Below, piece after piece: positions 1 to 7,434 of a stretch of DNA of 64,000 nucleotides. The position numbers were made by a program, and so were the translations under genes. A model generated the notes under the pieces. It searched no databases. It was not told the DNA's origin and was given only the letters and a program-made list of their open reading frames with translations. Every line of letters starts with the position of its first letter. Position 1 is the stretch's first letter. This stretch comes from Allobosea sp. BH3 (GTDB lineage Bacteria > Pseudomonadota > Alphaproteobacteria > Rhizobiales > Beijerinckiaceae). The stretch is from positions 744,001 to 808,000 of the forward strand of contig NZ_JAIMCA010000001.1 of the NCBI RefSeq assembly GCF_025499465.1, written 5' to 3'.

Positions 1-383
1 ATGCAGGCCAAGGTCGCGAAGGCGGCCTCGTAGAGGCCGATGCCCATGCCGAGCCCGACGATGAGCCAACCAAGCCAGATCAGGAGCGGCCCCTGCGCCA
101 AGCCCATGCAGGCCAATCCGGTGGCGAAGATCAGGTTGGAGGCGATCAGGATGCCTCGGCCGCCGTGACGGTCGATCATCATGCCGGCCCAGGGGCCGAC
201 AATCGCCGAGACGACCATCGCCGCCGAGAACGCGGCGAAGATCATGACAGGGCTGATGCCGAGGTCGGCCGCCATCGGCGTCGCCAGCACGGCGGGCAGG
301 TAGTAGGTCGAAGCCCAGGACACGGTCTGCGCCGTGCCGAGGGCCATCACGATCGCGGTCGTCGGCCGGCCAGGCAAGCTCAT
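1..383 (-). CDS. MFS transporter, N-terminal part (cut by window edge)
   Basis: The minus-strand frame from the ATG at 383 stays open to the window edge, giving about 127 residues. They contain alternating hydrophobic segments and the loop GMMIDRHGGR between the second and third segments, which is the major facilitator superfamily signature. The start codon overlaps the stop of the upstream flavoprotein gene as ATGA, so the two are probably translationally coupled. With arsR at the head of the operon, export of an arsenic compound or a product of the flavoprotein is a reasonable inference, but the substrate cannot be read from this fragment. Confidence 0.85.
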   Translation of the reverse strand, partial: MSLPGRPTTAIVMALGTAQTVSWASTYYLPAVLATPMAADLGISPVMIFAAFSAAMVVSAIVGPWAGMMIDRHGGRGILIASNLIFATGLACMGLAQGPLLIWLGWLIVGLGMGIGLYEAAFATLAC

Positions 384-1780
384 GCGCAGCAGCGCGCCTG
401 TGCAGGTTCCCGTGCTTCGGCTTTGGTGTCGCAGCCGCAGCCCGACGCCCCGGCGTCCTTGGCCTTGGCGTCGTCGGCGCAGCAGGCATCCGTAGCGGCG
501 GGAGCCGGGCCGCCGCAGCAGCTCGATGCCGCCGCCTTCGCACCGCCTGGCGTCGCGCTGCAGACGCCAGTCTCGGGCAGGACAAGCTCGACGCGCCTTG
601 CCGCTTCATGATCTCCGGCGATTTCCGCGACAATTGAGCGAACCTGTTCGTGGCCGGTCGCGAGCAGGAAGGTCGGGGCTCGCCCATAGGACTTCATCCC
701 GGCGATATAGAAGCCGGGCTCGGGATGGGCGAGTTCGGCCGCGCCATGCGGGCGCACGGTGCCGCAGGAATGCTCGTTAGGGTCGATCAGCGGGGCCAGC
801 GCCGGGGTGCATTCGAGTGCCGGATCGAGCTGGATGCGCAGCTCGCGCAGCAGGTCGAGCTCAGGCCGGAAGCCAGTGGCGACGACGAGCTCATCCACCG
901 CGATGGAGCGGCCGTCATCCGCGATGAAGCGCAGGCCTGTCTCGCGCGTCTCGATCCGATCGAGCCTGAACTGGGTCTCGACGGTGATCCGCCCATCTTG
1001 GACGAGGCGCGCGATCCTCATCCCAAGTTCGCCCCGCGCCGACAACTGGTCGGCAGCTCCCCCGCCGAACGCCTTGGCGACAGCCGCTCCGCGATACAGC
1101 CATGTGATCGTCGTGCTGGGTGCTTCGTCCTGCAGTTCGGTCAGAGCGGTGAGCGTGCCGATCGCGGAGTGCCCGCCACCCAGGACGGCGACGTGGCGGC
1201 CGGCATAGCGCATGCGGGCCTGGCCAAGGACATCCGGCATGCCGTAGCTGAGCCACTCGGCCGCTTCCGGCTCGCCGATGGCCGGCAGCCCGCCCGCGCC
1301 AGCCGGGTTGGGAGAGAACCAGGTCCCTGAGGTGTCGATGACGGCATCGGTCAAGACCGTCCGGTCACCAGCGCCGTTGCGGTACCGCACCGCAAACGGC
1401 GCCTGTTCGCGGCCGGCCGACTTCACCTTGTCGAAGCCCAGGCGCGAAACAGCTACTACACTCGCGTTCAGGTTGAGGGCGTCACGCAGGGGCGTCCGCT
1501 CGGAGAGCGGAACGAGATACTGCTCGATGAGGTCGCCGCCTGTCGGATAGGCGTCCGGCGATGGACGATTCCAGCCCGTGGCCATGAGCAGACGCTCTGC
1601 CGCAGAATCGATGTTGAAGGCCCAAGGCGAGAACATCGGCACATGCGACCATTGCTTCACGGCATGAGCGACCGTGGGGCCTCGTTCTAGAATGACGGGG
1701 ATCATTCTCCGTTCGACTGCATGGGCCGCGGCCGCGAGGCCAACAGGGCCGGCTCCAATGATCGCGATCGTCCTTGTCAT
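380..1780 (-). CDS. FAD-dependent NAD(P)-binding monooxygenase, ArsO-like, with cysteine-rich tail
   Basis: This 466-residue flavoprotein starts at the ATG at 1780, behind a good AGGGAGG ribosome site. An FAD Rossmann motif (IGAGPVGLAA) lies at about residues 7-16. A second, NAD(P)-type glycine motif (LGGGHSAIG) is in the middle and a late ATGFRPE motif follows, as in flavin-containing monooxygenases. The last 60 residues are Ala/Gly-rich and carry nine cysteines, mostly as CC or CxC pairs, unlike the rest of the protein. Its place between arsR and an MFS gene suggests the ArsO-type enzymes of arsenic operons. The reaction is inferred; the tail could bind As(III) or another thiophilic metal. 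Confidence 0.8.
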   Translation of the reverse strand: MTRTIAIIGAGPVGLAAAAHAVERRMIPVILERGPTVAHAVKQWSHVPMFSPWAFNIDSAAERLLMATGWNRPSPDAYPTGGDLIEQYLVPLSERTPLRDALNLNASVVAVSRLGFDKVKSAGREQAPFAVRYRNGAGDRTVLTDAVIDTSGTWFSPNPAGAGGLPAIGEPEAAEWLSYGMPDVLGQARMRYAGRHVAVLGGGHSAIGTLTALTELQDEAPSTTITWLYRGAAVAKAFGGGAADQLSARGELGMRIARLVQDGRITVETQFRLDRIETRETGLRFIADDGRSIAVDELVVATGFRPELDLLRELRIQLDPALECTPALAPLIDPNEHSCGTVRPHGAAELAHPEPGFYIAGMKSYGRAPTFLLATGHEQVRSIVAEIAGDHEAARRVELVLPETGVCSATPGGAKAAASSCCGGPAPAATDACCADDAKAKDAGASGCGCDTKAEAREPAQARCCA

Positions 1781-1797
1781 GCTTCCCTCCCGTAAAT

Positions 1798-1811
1798 CCG
1801 GAATTATCGAA
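1798..1811. promoter_or_regulatory. Second copy of putative ArsR operator half
   Basis: The 14-base sequence CCGGAATTATCGAA lies in the 44-base gap between arsR and the flavoprotein gene. It matches the sequence upstream of arsR (2187-2200) at 13 of 14 positions. Two copies flanking a small regulator gene suggest a binding site for that regulator, but no binding evidence is available here. Confidence 0.4.
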
Positions 1812-1824
1812 ATATAGGACAAAA

Positions 1825-2142
1825 TTAGGCCGCATCCGAGGTCTGGGTCTGGCATCCCTCGTCGGCGCAGCACTCGTCGACGAGGAAGCCGACGAGCGCA
1901 TGCATGACGTCGTAATTCGCCCGGCAGATCAGCGTGCGGCTCTGCCGCTCCTGCGTGACCAAGCCCGCATGGATCAGCGCCTTCAGGTGAAATGAAAGGG
2001 TCGAGGCGGCAATCTGGAGGCGCTGCTGGCACTCGCCGACCGAAAGGCCGCCATGCCCGGCCTTGACTAGGGCGCGATAGAGCGAGAGCCGGGTGGAATT
2101 GCCCAGAGCCTCGAGTCTGGTGGCGGCATCGTTTGTATCCAT
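1825..2142 (-). CDS. arsR: ArsR/SmtB-family metalloregulator
   Basis: This 105-residue winged-helix repressor has the ArsR core: LEALGNSTRLSLYRAL at the N terminus and the recognition helix STLSFHLKAL. The C terminus ends in DECCADEGCQ, whose three cysteines are a likely trivalent arsenic site; they sit at the C terminus rather than in the recognition helix. The ATG at 2142 is preferred, and an in-frame GTG at 2160 would add six residues. It is the first gene of an operon with the flavoprotein and MFS genes and has an inverted repeat just upstream. It probably represses the operon until the metalloid binds. Confidence 0.9.
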   Translation of the reverse strand: MDTNDAATRLEALGNSTRLSLYRALVKAGHGGLSVGECQQRLQIAASTLSFHLKALIHAGLVTQERQSRTLICRANYDVMHALVGFLVDECCADEGCQTQTSDAA

Positions 2143-2177
2143 GAAATCATATCGGGCCACGTGAGTGCAACTTGCAA

Positions 2178-2200
2178 TCGATATTTCCGGGATTATCGAA
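2178..2200. promoter_or_regulatory. Putative ars operator (inverted repeat)
   Basis: TCGATA (2178-2183) and TATCGA (2194-2199) form an inverted repeat with a 10-base spacer, 18-40 bases upstream of the possible GTG start of arsR. The right part (2187-2200) is repeated downstream of arsR. Size and position fit an ArsR operator. Confidence 0.5.
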
Positions 2201-2283
2201 TTGACTCACTCTCCCCACATACTGCGGCTTTAGTGCGGCGAAGCGTATGCTCAGGCTGTGGTCATCCGGGTCTGCAGGTTGTC

Positions 2284-2496
2284 TTAGCGCCCCGCCGAGT
2301 TCTGGTCGGTTGCGGCTTGGTGTTTGGACAACCAGGTGTCGAAGGTGGGGTCGCCACTAAATACCTTGCGCATCAGGGCCAACGACGCGAGAGCGGCCTT
2401 GGTGGGCGAAAGTCCCCTGATCGACATGAGCTGGCTTGCATGGCCAAATAGCATCTCGTCGTAGTCGCGAGCAGATTCATCCAGATCCAGGTCCAT
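2284..2496 (-). CDS. Small hypothetical protein at the end of the tra operon
   Basis: This 70-residue protein is acidic at the N terminus (MDLDLDESARDYDEML), with the rest predicted mostly helical. Its ATG overlaps the TAA of the upstream membrane protein gene as TAATG, so it is very likely translated as the last gene of the traK-traL operon. No cysteines, signal or known motif are visible. I do not recognise it. The coupling argues that it is real and serves conjugation or mobilization. Confidence 0.65.
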   Translation of the reverse strand: MDLDLDESARDYDEMLFGHASQLMSIRGLSPTKAALASLALMRKVFSGDPTFDTWLSKHQAATDQNSAGR

Positions 2497-3143
2497 TATC
2501 GGCCTCCATTATCAAGGTACTGCAGAATCCGGTTGATTTCGCCGGAAGACATTTCCGTTGCCCTCAGAGCGAGGCGGCGGACGTTCGGATCTGGGTTCCG
2601 CATCACCCGCCAGAGAACATGGAGATCCCCACGAGGGGCGGTTACGAGCGCGGACAACAGAGCTCTCACATCCTCGTCGCCGCCCTTCCCGACCACGGCC
2701 AAGACGGTCGCCTTCGCGTTCGTGGCCGCGGTCTCTGCACGAACAGCGCGGGCGTTTGCCTCTGTGATCGACGAAGCGGCGAGTTCGGCGGCCCGCTTCT
2801 CCGCTCTGGCCAGAAAGCTCCGCGAGCGTTCATCATCCAGGGCGTCCGCCTTGGCGATCGCCCTCGTGTCTGCAGCGCGGATGATCGAGCCCACGACGGC
2901 AATTCCAACACCGGTCGCTCCAATCGCAGAAAGGATGCTCAGAACGAGAAATCCACGAAGGAGACTGCGCCGCAGATGCGGAACGACAACTTCCTGGGCC
3001 GCCACGCTCGTCATCCCGCGGAGGTCGGAAAGCACGGAGCTGAGACGATGGTGCATCCGGTCCACGGCGTCGAAGAGCGGTGCGGCGGGGTCGCCATCTT
3101 CGATTTTGGCCTGCTTGCGCTCCCGATCGGTTGGGCGCGCCAT
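2496..3143 (-). CDS. Membrane-anchored coiled-coil protein in TraM position
   Basis: The protein has 215 residues. A single strongly hydrophobic segment lies at about residues 68-92 (LLRGFLVLSILSAIG and onward). It is followed by an alanine-, glutamate- and arginine-rich helix of about 70 residues that looks like a coiled coil, then a C-terminal part resembling HEAT-like helices (NPDPNVRRLALRA). Its ATG overlaps the stop of the traL-like gene as TGATG. In IncP plasmids traM follows traL, so by position this is the TraM equivalent. It is longer than I recall RP4 TraM being, and I see no clear sequence match. Confidence 0.65.
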   Translation of the reverse strand: MARPTDRERKQAKIEDGDPAAPLFDAVDRMHHRLSSVLSDLRGMTSVAAQEVVVPHLRRSLLRGFLVLSILSAIGATGVGIAVVGSIIRAADTRAIAKADALDDERSRSFLARAEKRAAELAASSITEANARAVRAETAATNAKATVLAVVGKGGDEDVRALLSALVTAPRGDLHVLWRVMRNPDPNVRRLALRATEMSSGEINRILQYLDNGGR

Positions 3144-3856
3144 CACCAAATCCTAAAGTCCGGAAAGGGCTGATAGAATTCTTCGACCTGGCGAAGAATG
3201 TTCGTTCCACCCTGCTTGTCGAACATTCCGCGGGTCAGCATCTCATCAGGACGAAGGTTTAAGTCGTCCATACGGATCAGCGAGTGGCCCAGGAGGGGAA
3301 GAAGCGCCTCCTGCGCCCCTTCCTCTAAGAGCTGCTGATAGAGGTCTGTCGCCCTTGCATTTTCAGCGTAGCGCTCGCCACCGAGGTTGAGGACAAGCAG
3401 CTTCTTGATGCCTTCCGTGTTGGCATAAATTCGGTTCACAGCGGACACGCCATCCTTCTTTTTGACTGGACAGATAATCCGAATGTCGTTCGCCACGGGA
3501 CCTCCGCGGTCGGCGAGCCAGTAAAGCAGGCCATCCTCCAGGTTCGCTCCGAAGTCGATGATGGCGTTGCCATCATGACTGAAGACCCGTTCCTCGAGGA
3601 ACTCCGGGACGATCAGCGGGTCGCGGGATTCGCGATCGACCATGTTTTCAACCGGCATCAGCTGCTTATCGAAGTAGCGTTCCATGCTCTGATTCGCGCG
3701 GTCCATGTCGTAGACCTGTACGTCGATTCCGCGAGCGATCGCTGCACTCGCGGTCAACATGGCTAGGGTGGTCTTCCCCCCCCCGCCGCCGCCCATGAAG
3801 ATGAGCTTTTTGGCTCGACCGTAAGGGGGGACAGGACTCTGATTGCGCTTGGTCAT
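3143..3856 (-). CDS. traL: TraL-like conjugal transfer ATPase (ParA/MinD superfamily)
   Basis: The 237 residues include a P-loop GGGGGGKTT at about residues 22-30, a motif YDMDRANQSMERYF at about 49-62 and IIDFGANLED at about 98-107. These match the layout of TraL from IncP plasmids (an IDTDP-type motif, then a VIDNGA motif). The loop lacks the extra lysine of true deviant-Walker ParA proteins, and no parB-like gene is nearby, which argues against a partition system. It lies 11 bases downstream of the traK-like gene and overlaps the next gene. TraL is needed for IncP conjugation but its exact role is unclear. Confidence 0.75.
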   Translation of the reverse strand: MTKRNQSPVPPYGRAKKLIFMGGGGGGKTTLAMLTASAAIARGIDVQVYDMDRANQSMERYFDKQLMPVENMVDRESRDPLIVPEFLEERVFSHDGNAIIDFGANLEDGLLYWLADRGGPVANDIRIICPVKKKDGVSAVNRIYANTEGIKKLLVLNLGGERYAENARATDLYQQLLEEGAQEALLPLLGHSLIRMDDLNLRPDEMLTRGMFDKQGGTNILRQVEEFYQPFPDFRIW

Positions 3857-3867
3857 CTCAGCCTCAC

Positions 3868-4245
3868 TTAGCGAACTGTAGAACTGGGCTTGAGGCGGCC
3901 CGCCGCAACTCGGACGCGAGATGCTGATCCGGTGCTCGAGTTCCCTGCTACGCCGTGCCTGTGCGCGGCGTCATCGACGTGAGGCTGCGTGTTCTCCGCA
4001 TTGCGACGGATCGTCCACTTCAAAGTGCCATTCCGCTTGCGATATTGGCTCGCGTAGTTCGAGGCGACCTCCGGTTCGATGCGCAGCCCCGCGCTTTCGA
4101 GTTCAGCGAGGATCGACGCCCAGGGCACCTTGCGGTCCAGAGCGAGTTCGATGTCTGGCATGGCCTCGAAGAAGCGCTGCTTGATGGAAGGCGAACTCGC
4201 CTTCGCTGGCAGTGCAGCAAGCTTGTCGCGAATGGTGTTGGTCAT
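3868..4245 (-). CDS. traK: TraK-like oriT-binding protein
   Basis: The protein has 125 residues. The N-terminal 85 carry a pattern (WASILAELESAGL, then YASQYRKRNG) like that of TraK-type oriT-binding proteins. The last 40 residues are low-complexity and basic. It is the first gene of a leftward operon whose promoter must lie in the AT-rich region to its right, where IncP plasmids carry oriT with traK transcribed away from it. In that system TraK bends oriT DNA in the relaxosome. The assignment rests on position, size and partial pattern. Confidence 0.65.
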   Translation of the reverse strand: MTNTIRDKLAALPAKASSPSIKQRFFEAMPDIELALDRKVPWASILAELESAGLRIEPEVASNYASQYRKRNGTLKWTIRRNAENTQPHVDDAAHRHGVAGNSSTGSASRVRVAAGRLKPSSTVR

Positions 4246-4265
4246 GGGCTCAATCCTCTCCGCTA

Positions 4266-4560
4266 AATGAAAGCAAATTTTATCGGTGAGGTCACGATAG
4301 TTAAGTCGCCTAAGTCGCCTAACTCGTCGTTATCGTCAAAGTCGTTATATTAGCTGAGTATTGAAGATATATAATCGCAGACTTAATGTGATTTAATCTC
4401 ATATAGTATATGAATATTCGCGGTTAAGTTCGCAGCTAAACTTAAGTTCATTCCAAAGTTATGAGATATAGCTACAGTATGCCAGTGACGACATGTTTAC
4501 GGCGCGAGCGCCTGACATGTCTGCTGGCCAAGGGGCGCCGCCCCCGTGGACCCCGCCCGC
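4266..4560. other. Candidate oriT / divergent promoter region
   Basis: This gap separates the leftward traK operon from the rightward mobilization operon. Bases 4266-4490 are conspicuously AT-rich for this genome and hold tandem TAAGTCGCC units near 4303-4322 plus related AGTCGTTA sequences. A nested inverted repeat follows: ACATGT (4491-4496), the perfect hairpin GGCGCGAGCGCC (4501-4512), ACATGT (4515-4520). Then comes CCAAGGGGCGCC at 4528-4539, part of the palindrome at 4532-4544. AT-rich bend, hairpin and GC-rich putative nick region beside relaxosome genes match oriT architecture. The exact nic site is not identified. Confidence 0.55.
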
Positions 4561-4599
4561 TAACGCGGGTTGTCCTCGCTACGCAAGGAAGGCCTGTCG

Positions 4600-4983
4600 A
4601 TGACAGACCGAGAGAAGCAGAAAAAAGACGTGAGAAGCCGCCCGTTCGTCTTTCGCATCGCGAACGAGGAAGCGGACAAGCTGGTGGCTGTCGCCGCCGC
4701 GCTGGGGCTGACCCCCGGCCAGATGGCTCGTGGCATCATTGAGCGCGAAATCGGGCTCGTCGCTCGGATCGCTCGTGTCAAGCGCCGGGTCGCCAATGCC
4801 GAGCTGCTGCGCCAAGCGCTGGGCGAAATGGGCCGGATCGGCAACAACATCAACCAGGTTGCCGCACACCTGAACGCCAAAAATCCAGCGCCTTGGCGGC
4901 GAGACGAGCTGGAGAGAATGCAACTCGAACTGCAGGCTGCCTTAGCAGAAGTGATGGCCGCCCTCGGACGAGGTCGGCCATGA
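4600..4983 (+). CDS. MobC/TraJ-like relaxosome accessory protein
   Basis: This 127-residue protein starts at the ATG at 4600 behind AAGGAAGG. A longer frame from 4570 lacks such a site. The N terminus is basic, with a ribbon-helix-helix-like pattern (RPFVFRIANEEADKLVAVAAALG). The motif MGRIGNNINQVAAHLN in the middle is diagnostic for MobC/TraJ-type mobilization proteins. It overlaps the relaxase start as ATGA. Such proteins bind oriT sequence-specifically and help the relaxase melt the nick region. Confidence 0.85.
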   Translation: MTDREKQKKDVRSRPFVFRIANEEADKLVAVAAALGLTPGQMARGIIEREIGLVARIARVKRRVANAELLRQALGEMGRIGNNINQVAAHLNAKNPAPWRRDELERMQLELQAALAEVMAALGRGRP

Positions 4984-6743
4984 TTGCTCGCTCCCGCTAC
5001 GTAAAGGACGATCCGGGTCGAGTAGGGCATCTACTCAGCACCTCGAACAACAGGCGCGTCGTCGAGCACCGCGATCTCGATCGTGGCTGCCCCGGTGACC
5101 TCGGCCAATTCCTTGCACTCTCCTCGGCGCTTACGGCGGCCCATCCACGGGCGAAGATCACTCTCGCACACTTTAAGATCTCGCCTTCGCTCCTGCTGAC
5201 CCGGAGGCAGCTTCTGCGCGTCATTGCACGGATCAAGCGGGAAAATGGCATCTCGCGCGGCCATCCAATGAGGCTCATCGAACATGATAAAGGCGACAGA
5301 CCGCCGCATTTCCATCTGCTCTTCAGCGCGGTCGATCCGGAGACGGGGCGTGTCCTGAGCTCGAAGGACAACTACGCGCGCGACGAACTCGTCAGTCGTC
5401 GCCTTGAGATCGACTTCGGCGAAAAAATCATTCCTGGGCCGCGTGTAAAGCGCAACGCCGCGGACCTCAGAGCGCGCGGCCAGATCAGGGAGGCCGCGAT
5501 CCTCGACCGCTACGATCCTGTTCGAAGAGTGGGAAAGTCCAACGAGGCCGACCGGCAGCAGGCTGCGCGAACAAAGCTCCCTGTCGCGGATTTCCGGCAA
5601 AGACTCGTCGCGGCGGTCGAAAAGGGCGTCCGTTCAGAATCGCTTTCTCGCGCCCTTGTCGGTCAAGGCTTCTCCGTCGCGATTGGAAACCGGAACGAGA
5701 CGCTGATGGCGGTCCACGACGAGACAGGCATGGCTCTGCCGTTCCTCGGGTCGATTGCCATCGCGTCGGACGGACGACTGAAACTTGACCCAGTGGCGAT
5801 CGACGAACTACGTCGTGATGCGCCTCCCCTCGCCCAGGCCCGCCGCGAAGGCGCCGCCAGGACGCTGAAGCGGGCCAATCGCGATCTCGGCCGCGAGATT
5901 GATCGCGGCCGTTTTGAGGCTGCAGTCGACGGAGACATCGACAACGTCTTTTCCCGGATGCAGCGGGTGCAGAAGAAGGCCGACGCCGACAACCAAAGTA
6001 CCGAAAGGCTTCGATCCCAGGCCGCGCTGCGGCGGGCGACGTTGGCTGCGCGCCGCGAGGCCACCCGCGTGCGGCAGATCAGGATCAACCGCGCCTTTCG
6101 GACTGCACGCATCGTGCAGTCCCGCCGAGCGCGCAGAACCGCCTTCGTTTTAGCCGCCGGCGGGATGCTGCTCACCGGGGCAGGGCTATCGATTGCGCTC
6201 GGCGTCGGAGTAGTCGCCACGGCGGCCCTGGCGGGCTATGGCGGAGCCCTACGTATCGAGGCGAAGGCACTCATCGCCGCAGGGCGCCTGCCCGTTGCCG
6301 TGACCCGTGATCAGGTCCGTCAATCGATCGACGCAGCAACGGTCTTGGGAGCGGGCAAGGCGCTGACGGAAAATCCGCCGTCCGCGCCTCATGATCAGCC
6401 CAAGTCCGGGGACTTCGACTTCGCCTCAATCCGAAAATCGCAACGGGTCCTCGCCGCCTTGGCGATGGATGCCCTCTTGGGCAAATCCGTCGCAATTGCG
6501 TCGGATGCCCTTGAACGAGCGCTCGGAGCCGACGCCATGACCGGACTGGCTGCACTGGTGAAGGATGGCAGTGCCCGGCAGCGCCGAATCGTTCAGTCGT
6601 GGAACGGCAGCCGCTCGTCGGATGCCTTCGCAGCGGAAACGGCTTTGCGTCGCGCCGGCGAGAGAGAGGCAGCCAAGATCATGGCCGGGATCGGCCGCCA
6701 CCGTGTGGTTGCGGAGCGCAGCCAGTCGACCGGACGGGGATGA
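4980..6743 (+). CDS. Relaxase / mobilization nuclease with C-terminal membrane-like segment
   Basis: The 587 residues start at the ATG that overlaps the preceding stop. A metal-binding histidine cluster, H102, H110 and H112 (PPHFHLLF), fits the three-histidine motif of HUH relaxases. The best candidate for the catalytic tyrosine is Y7, the only tyrosine upstream of the cluster. The middle is basic and helical. Residues about 387-423 are strongly hydrophobic and could form one or two membrane helices, unusual for a relaxase. The enzyme would nick oriT and pilot single-stranded DNA to a type IV secretion system, which is not in this window. Confidence 0.8.
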   Translation: MIARSRYVKDDPGRVGHLLSTSNNRRVVEHRDLDRGCPGDLGQFLALSSALTAAHPRAKITLAHFKISPSLLLTRRQLLRVIARIKRENGISRGHPMRLIEHDKGDRPPHFHLLFSAVDPETGRVLSSKDNYARDELVSRRLEIDFGEKIIPGPRVKRNAADLRARGQIREAAILDRYDPVRRVGKSNEADRQQAARTKLPVADFRQRLVAAVEKGVRSESLSRALVGQGFSVAIGNRNETLMAVHDETGMALPFLGSIAIASDGRLKLDPVAIDELRRDAPPLAQARREGAARTLKRANRDLGREIDRGRFEAAVDGDIDNVFSRMQRVQKKADADNQSTERLRSQAALRRATLAARREATRVRQIRINRAFRTARIVQSRRARRTAFVLAAGGMLLTGAGLSIALGVGVVATAALAGYGGALRIEAKALIAAGRLPVAVTRDQVRQSIDAATVLGAGKALTENPPSAPHDQPKSGDFDFASIRKSQRVLAALAMDALLGKSVAIASDALERALGADAMTGLAALVKDGSARQRRIVQSWNGSRSSDAFAAETALRRAGEREAAKIMAGIGRHRVVAERSQSTGRG

Positions 6744-6773
6744 CCGTCGGATCGGCCTCGCGAGGCCGGGCCA

Positions 6774-6980
6774 TCACTCCCTGAGCCAAGCGATGACCTC
6801 GTCGCGATCGTAGCGGGGGCGACATCCCTGCAGCATGATGGCCGGGACCCCGGTTCGGCGGCGGCGCTGGGAACTCAGCGCGGCTTCTGAAATACAGAGG
6901 ATCTCGGCGAGTTCTTTCGCCTGCATTCTCTGTCGCGGAAATCGACGAAGGGACTCGATTTGATTTTCGATTAAGGACAT
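6774..6980 (-). CDS. Small AlpA-like helix-turn-helix DNA-binding protein
   Basis: This 68-residue protein, on the opposite strand just after the relaxase, has the pattern of MerR/AlpA-type excisionase-fold proteins: QAKELAEILCISEAALSSQRRR followed by Y/D-R-D-E-V-IAWL at the C terminus. Such proteins on mobile elements regulate excision or transfer genes. It is isolated, with its promoter in the long gap to its right, so it is probably transcribed on its own. Confidence 0.7.
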   Translation of the reverse strand: MSLIENQIESLRRFPRQRMQAKELAEILCISEAALSSQRRRRTGVPAIMLQGCRPRYDRDEVIAWLRE

Positions 6981-7434
6981 GGCTATGCGACCGCTTGGAG
7001 CGAGGACGCTTCATGGCTTCGTGAAGCTTCGGAGCCCTCAAACGCGGGATTGGCTATGTGCCCCGCGAGTCGCCCGTGCGCATGGCTTGAGACACTTCAG
7101 CCGCTACGCCGGAGCCGCCCCGCTACGATCTCGCCAGTCGGCAGCCGAGGTTGCAGGCTGTCACTCTGCAAATCCGCAGCTAATCGCACGGTTCCATGAT
7201 CGACAAGCTAAGTCGTGGAATTCAAATGTCAATTGGCGCTTCACCACAGTCCTCATTCACAGTACTTAACCTTTCTCGCCAATTGGAGAGCCGATGTTGC
7301 TCGTGGTTCCTCGTCTCGATTGCGTCCTGAGATCGCGATGCCGAGTGCGCGTTGAACCGGTCGCGTCAGTGTGAGGCCGACTCTTCCCCTCCGCGCAGCT
7401 TCATGCAGTATGGTCGTCAGGCGTAGGGGCTCTC
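6981..7434. other. Divergent intergenic region with inverted repeat upstream of the defence operon
   Basis: No convincing gene is present. The right part is AT-richer and contains the 9-base inverted repeat CAATTGGCG (7230-7238) / CGCCAATTG (7277-7285), spaced by 38 bases. That is about 150 bases upstream of the OLD nuclease start, a sensible place for an operator. The ribosome site AGGGG lies just before the ATG at 7435. Confidence 0.45.

Noticed and set aside
3143..3856. A ParA-type partition ATPase
   Set aside because: No parB-like gene or parS-like site is nearby, the P-loop lacks the signature extra lysine, and the neighbours and motif layout fit TraL of IncP transfer regions.
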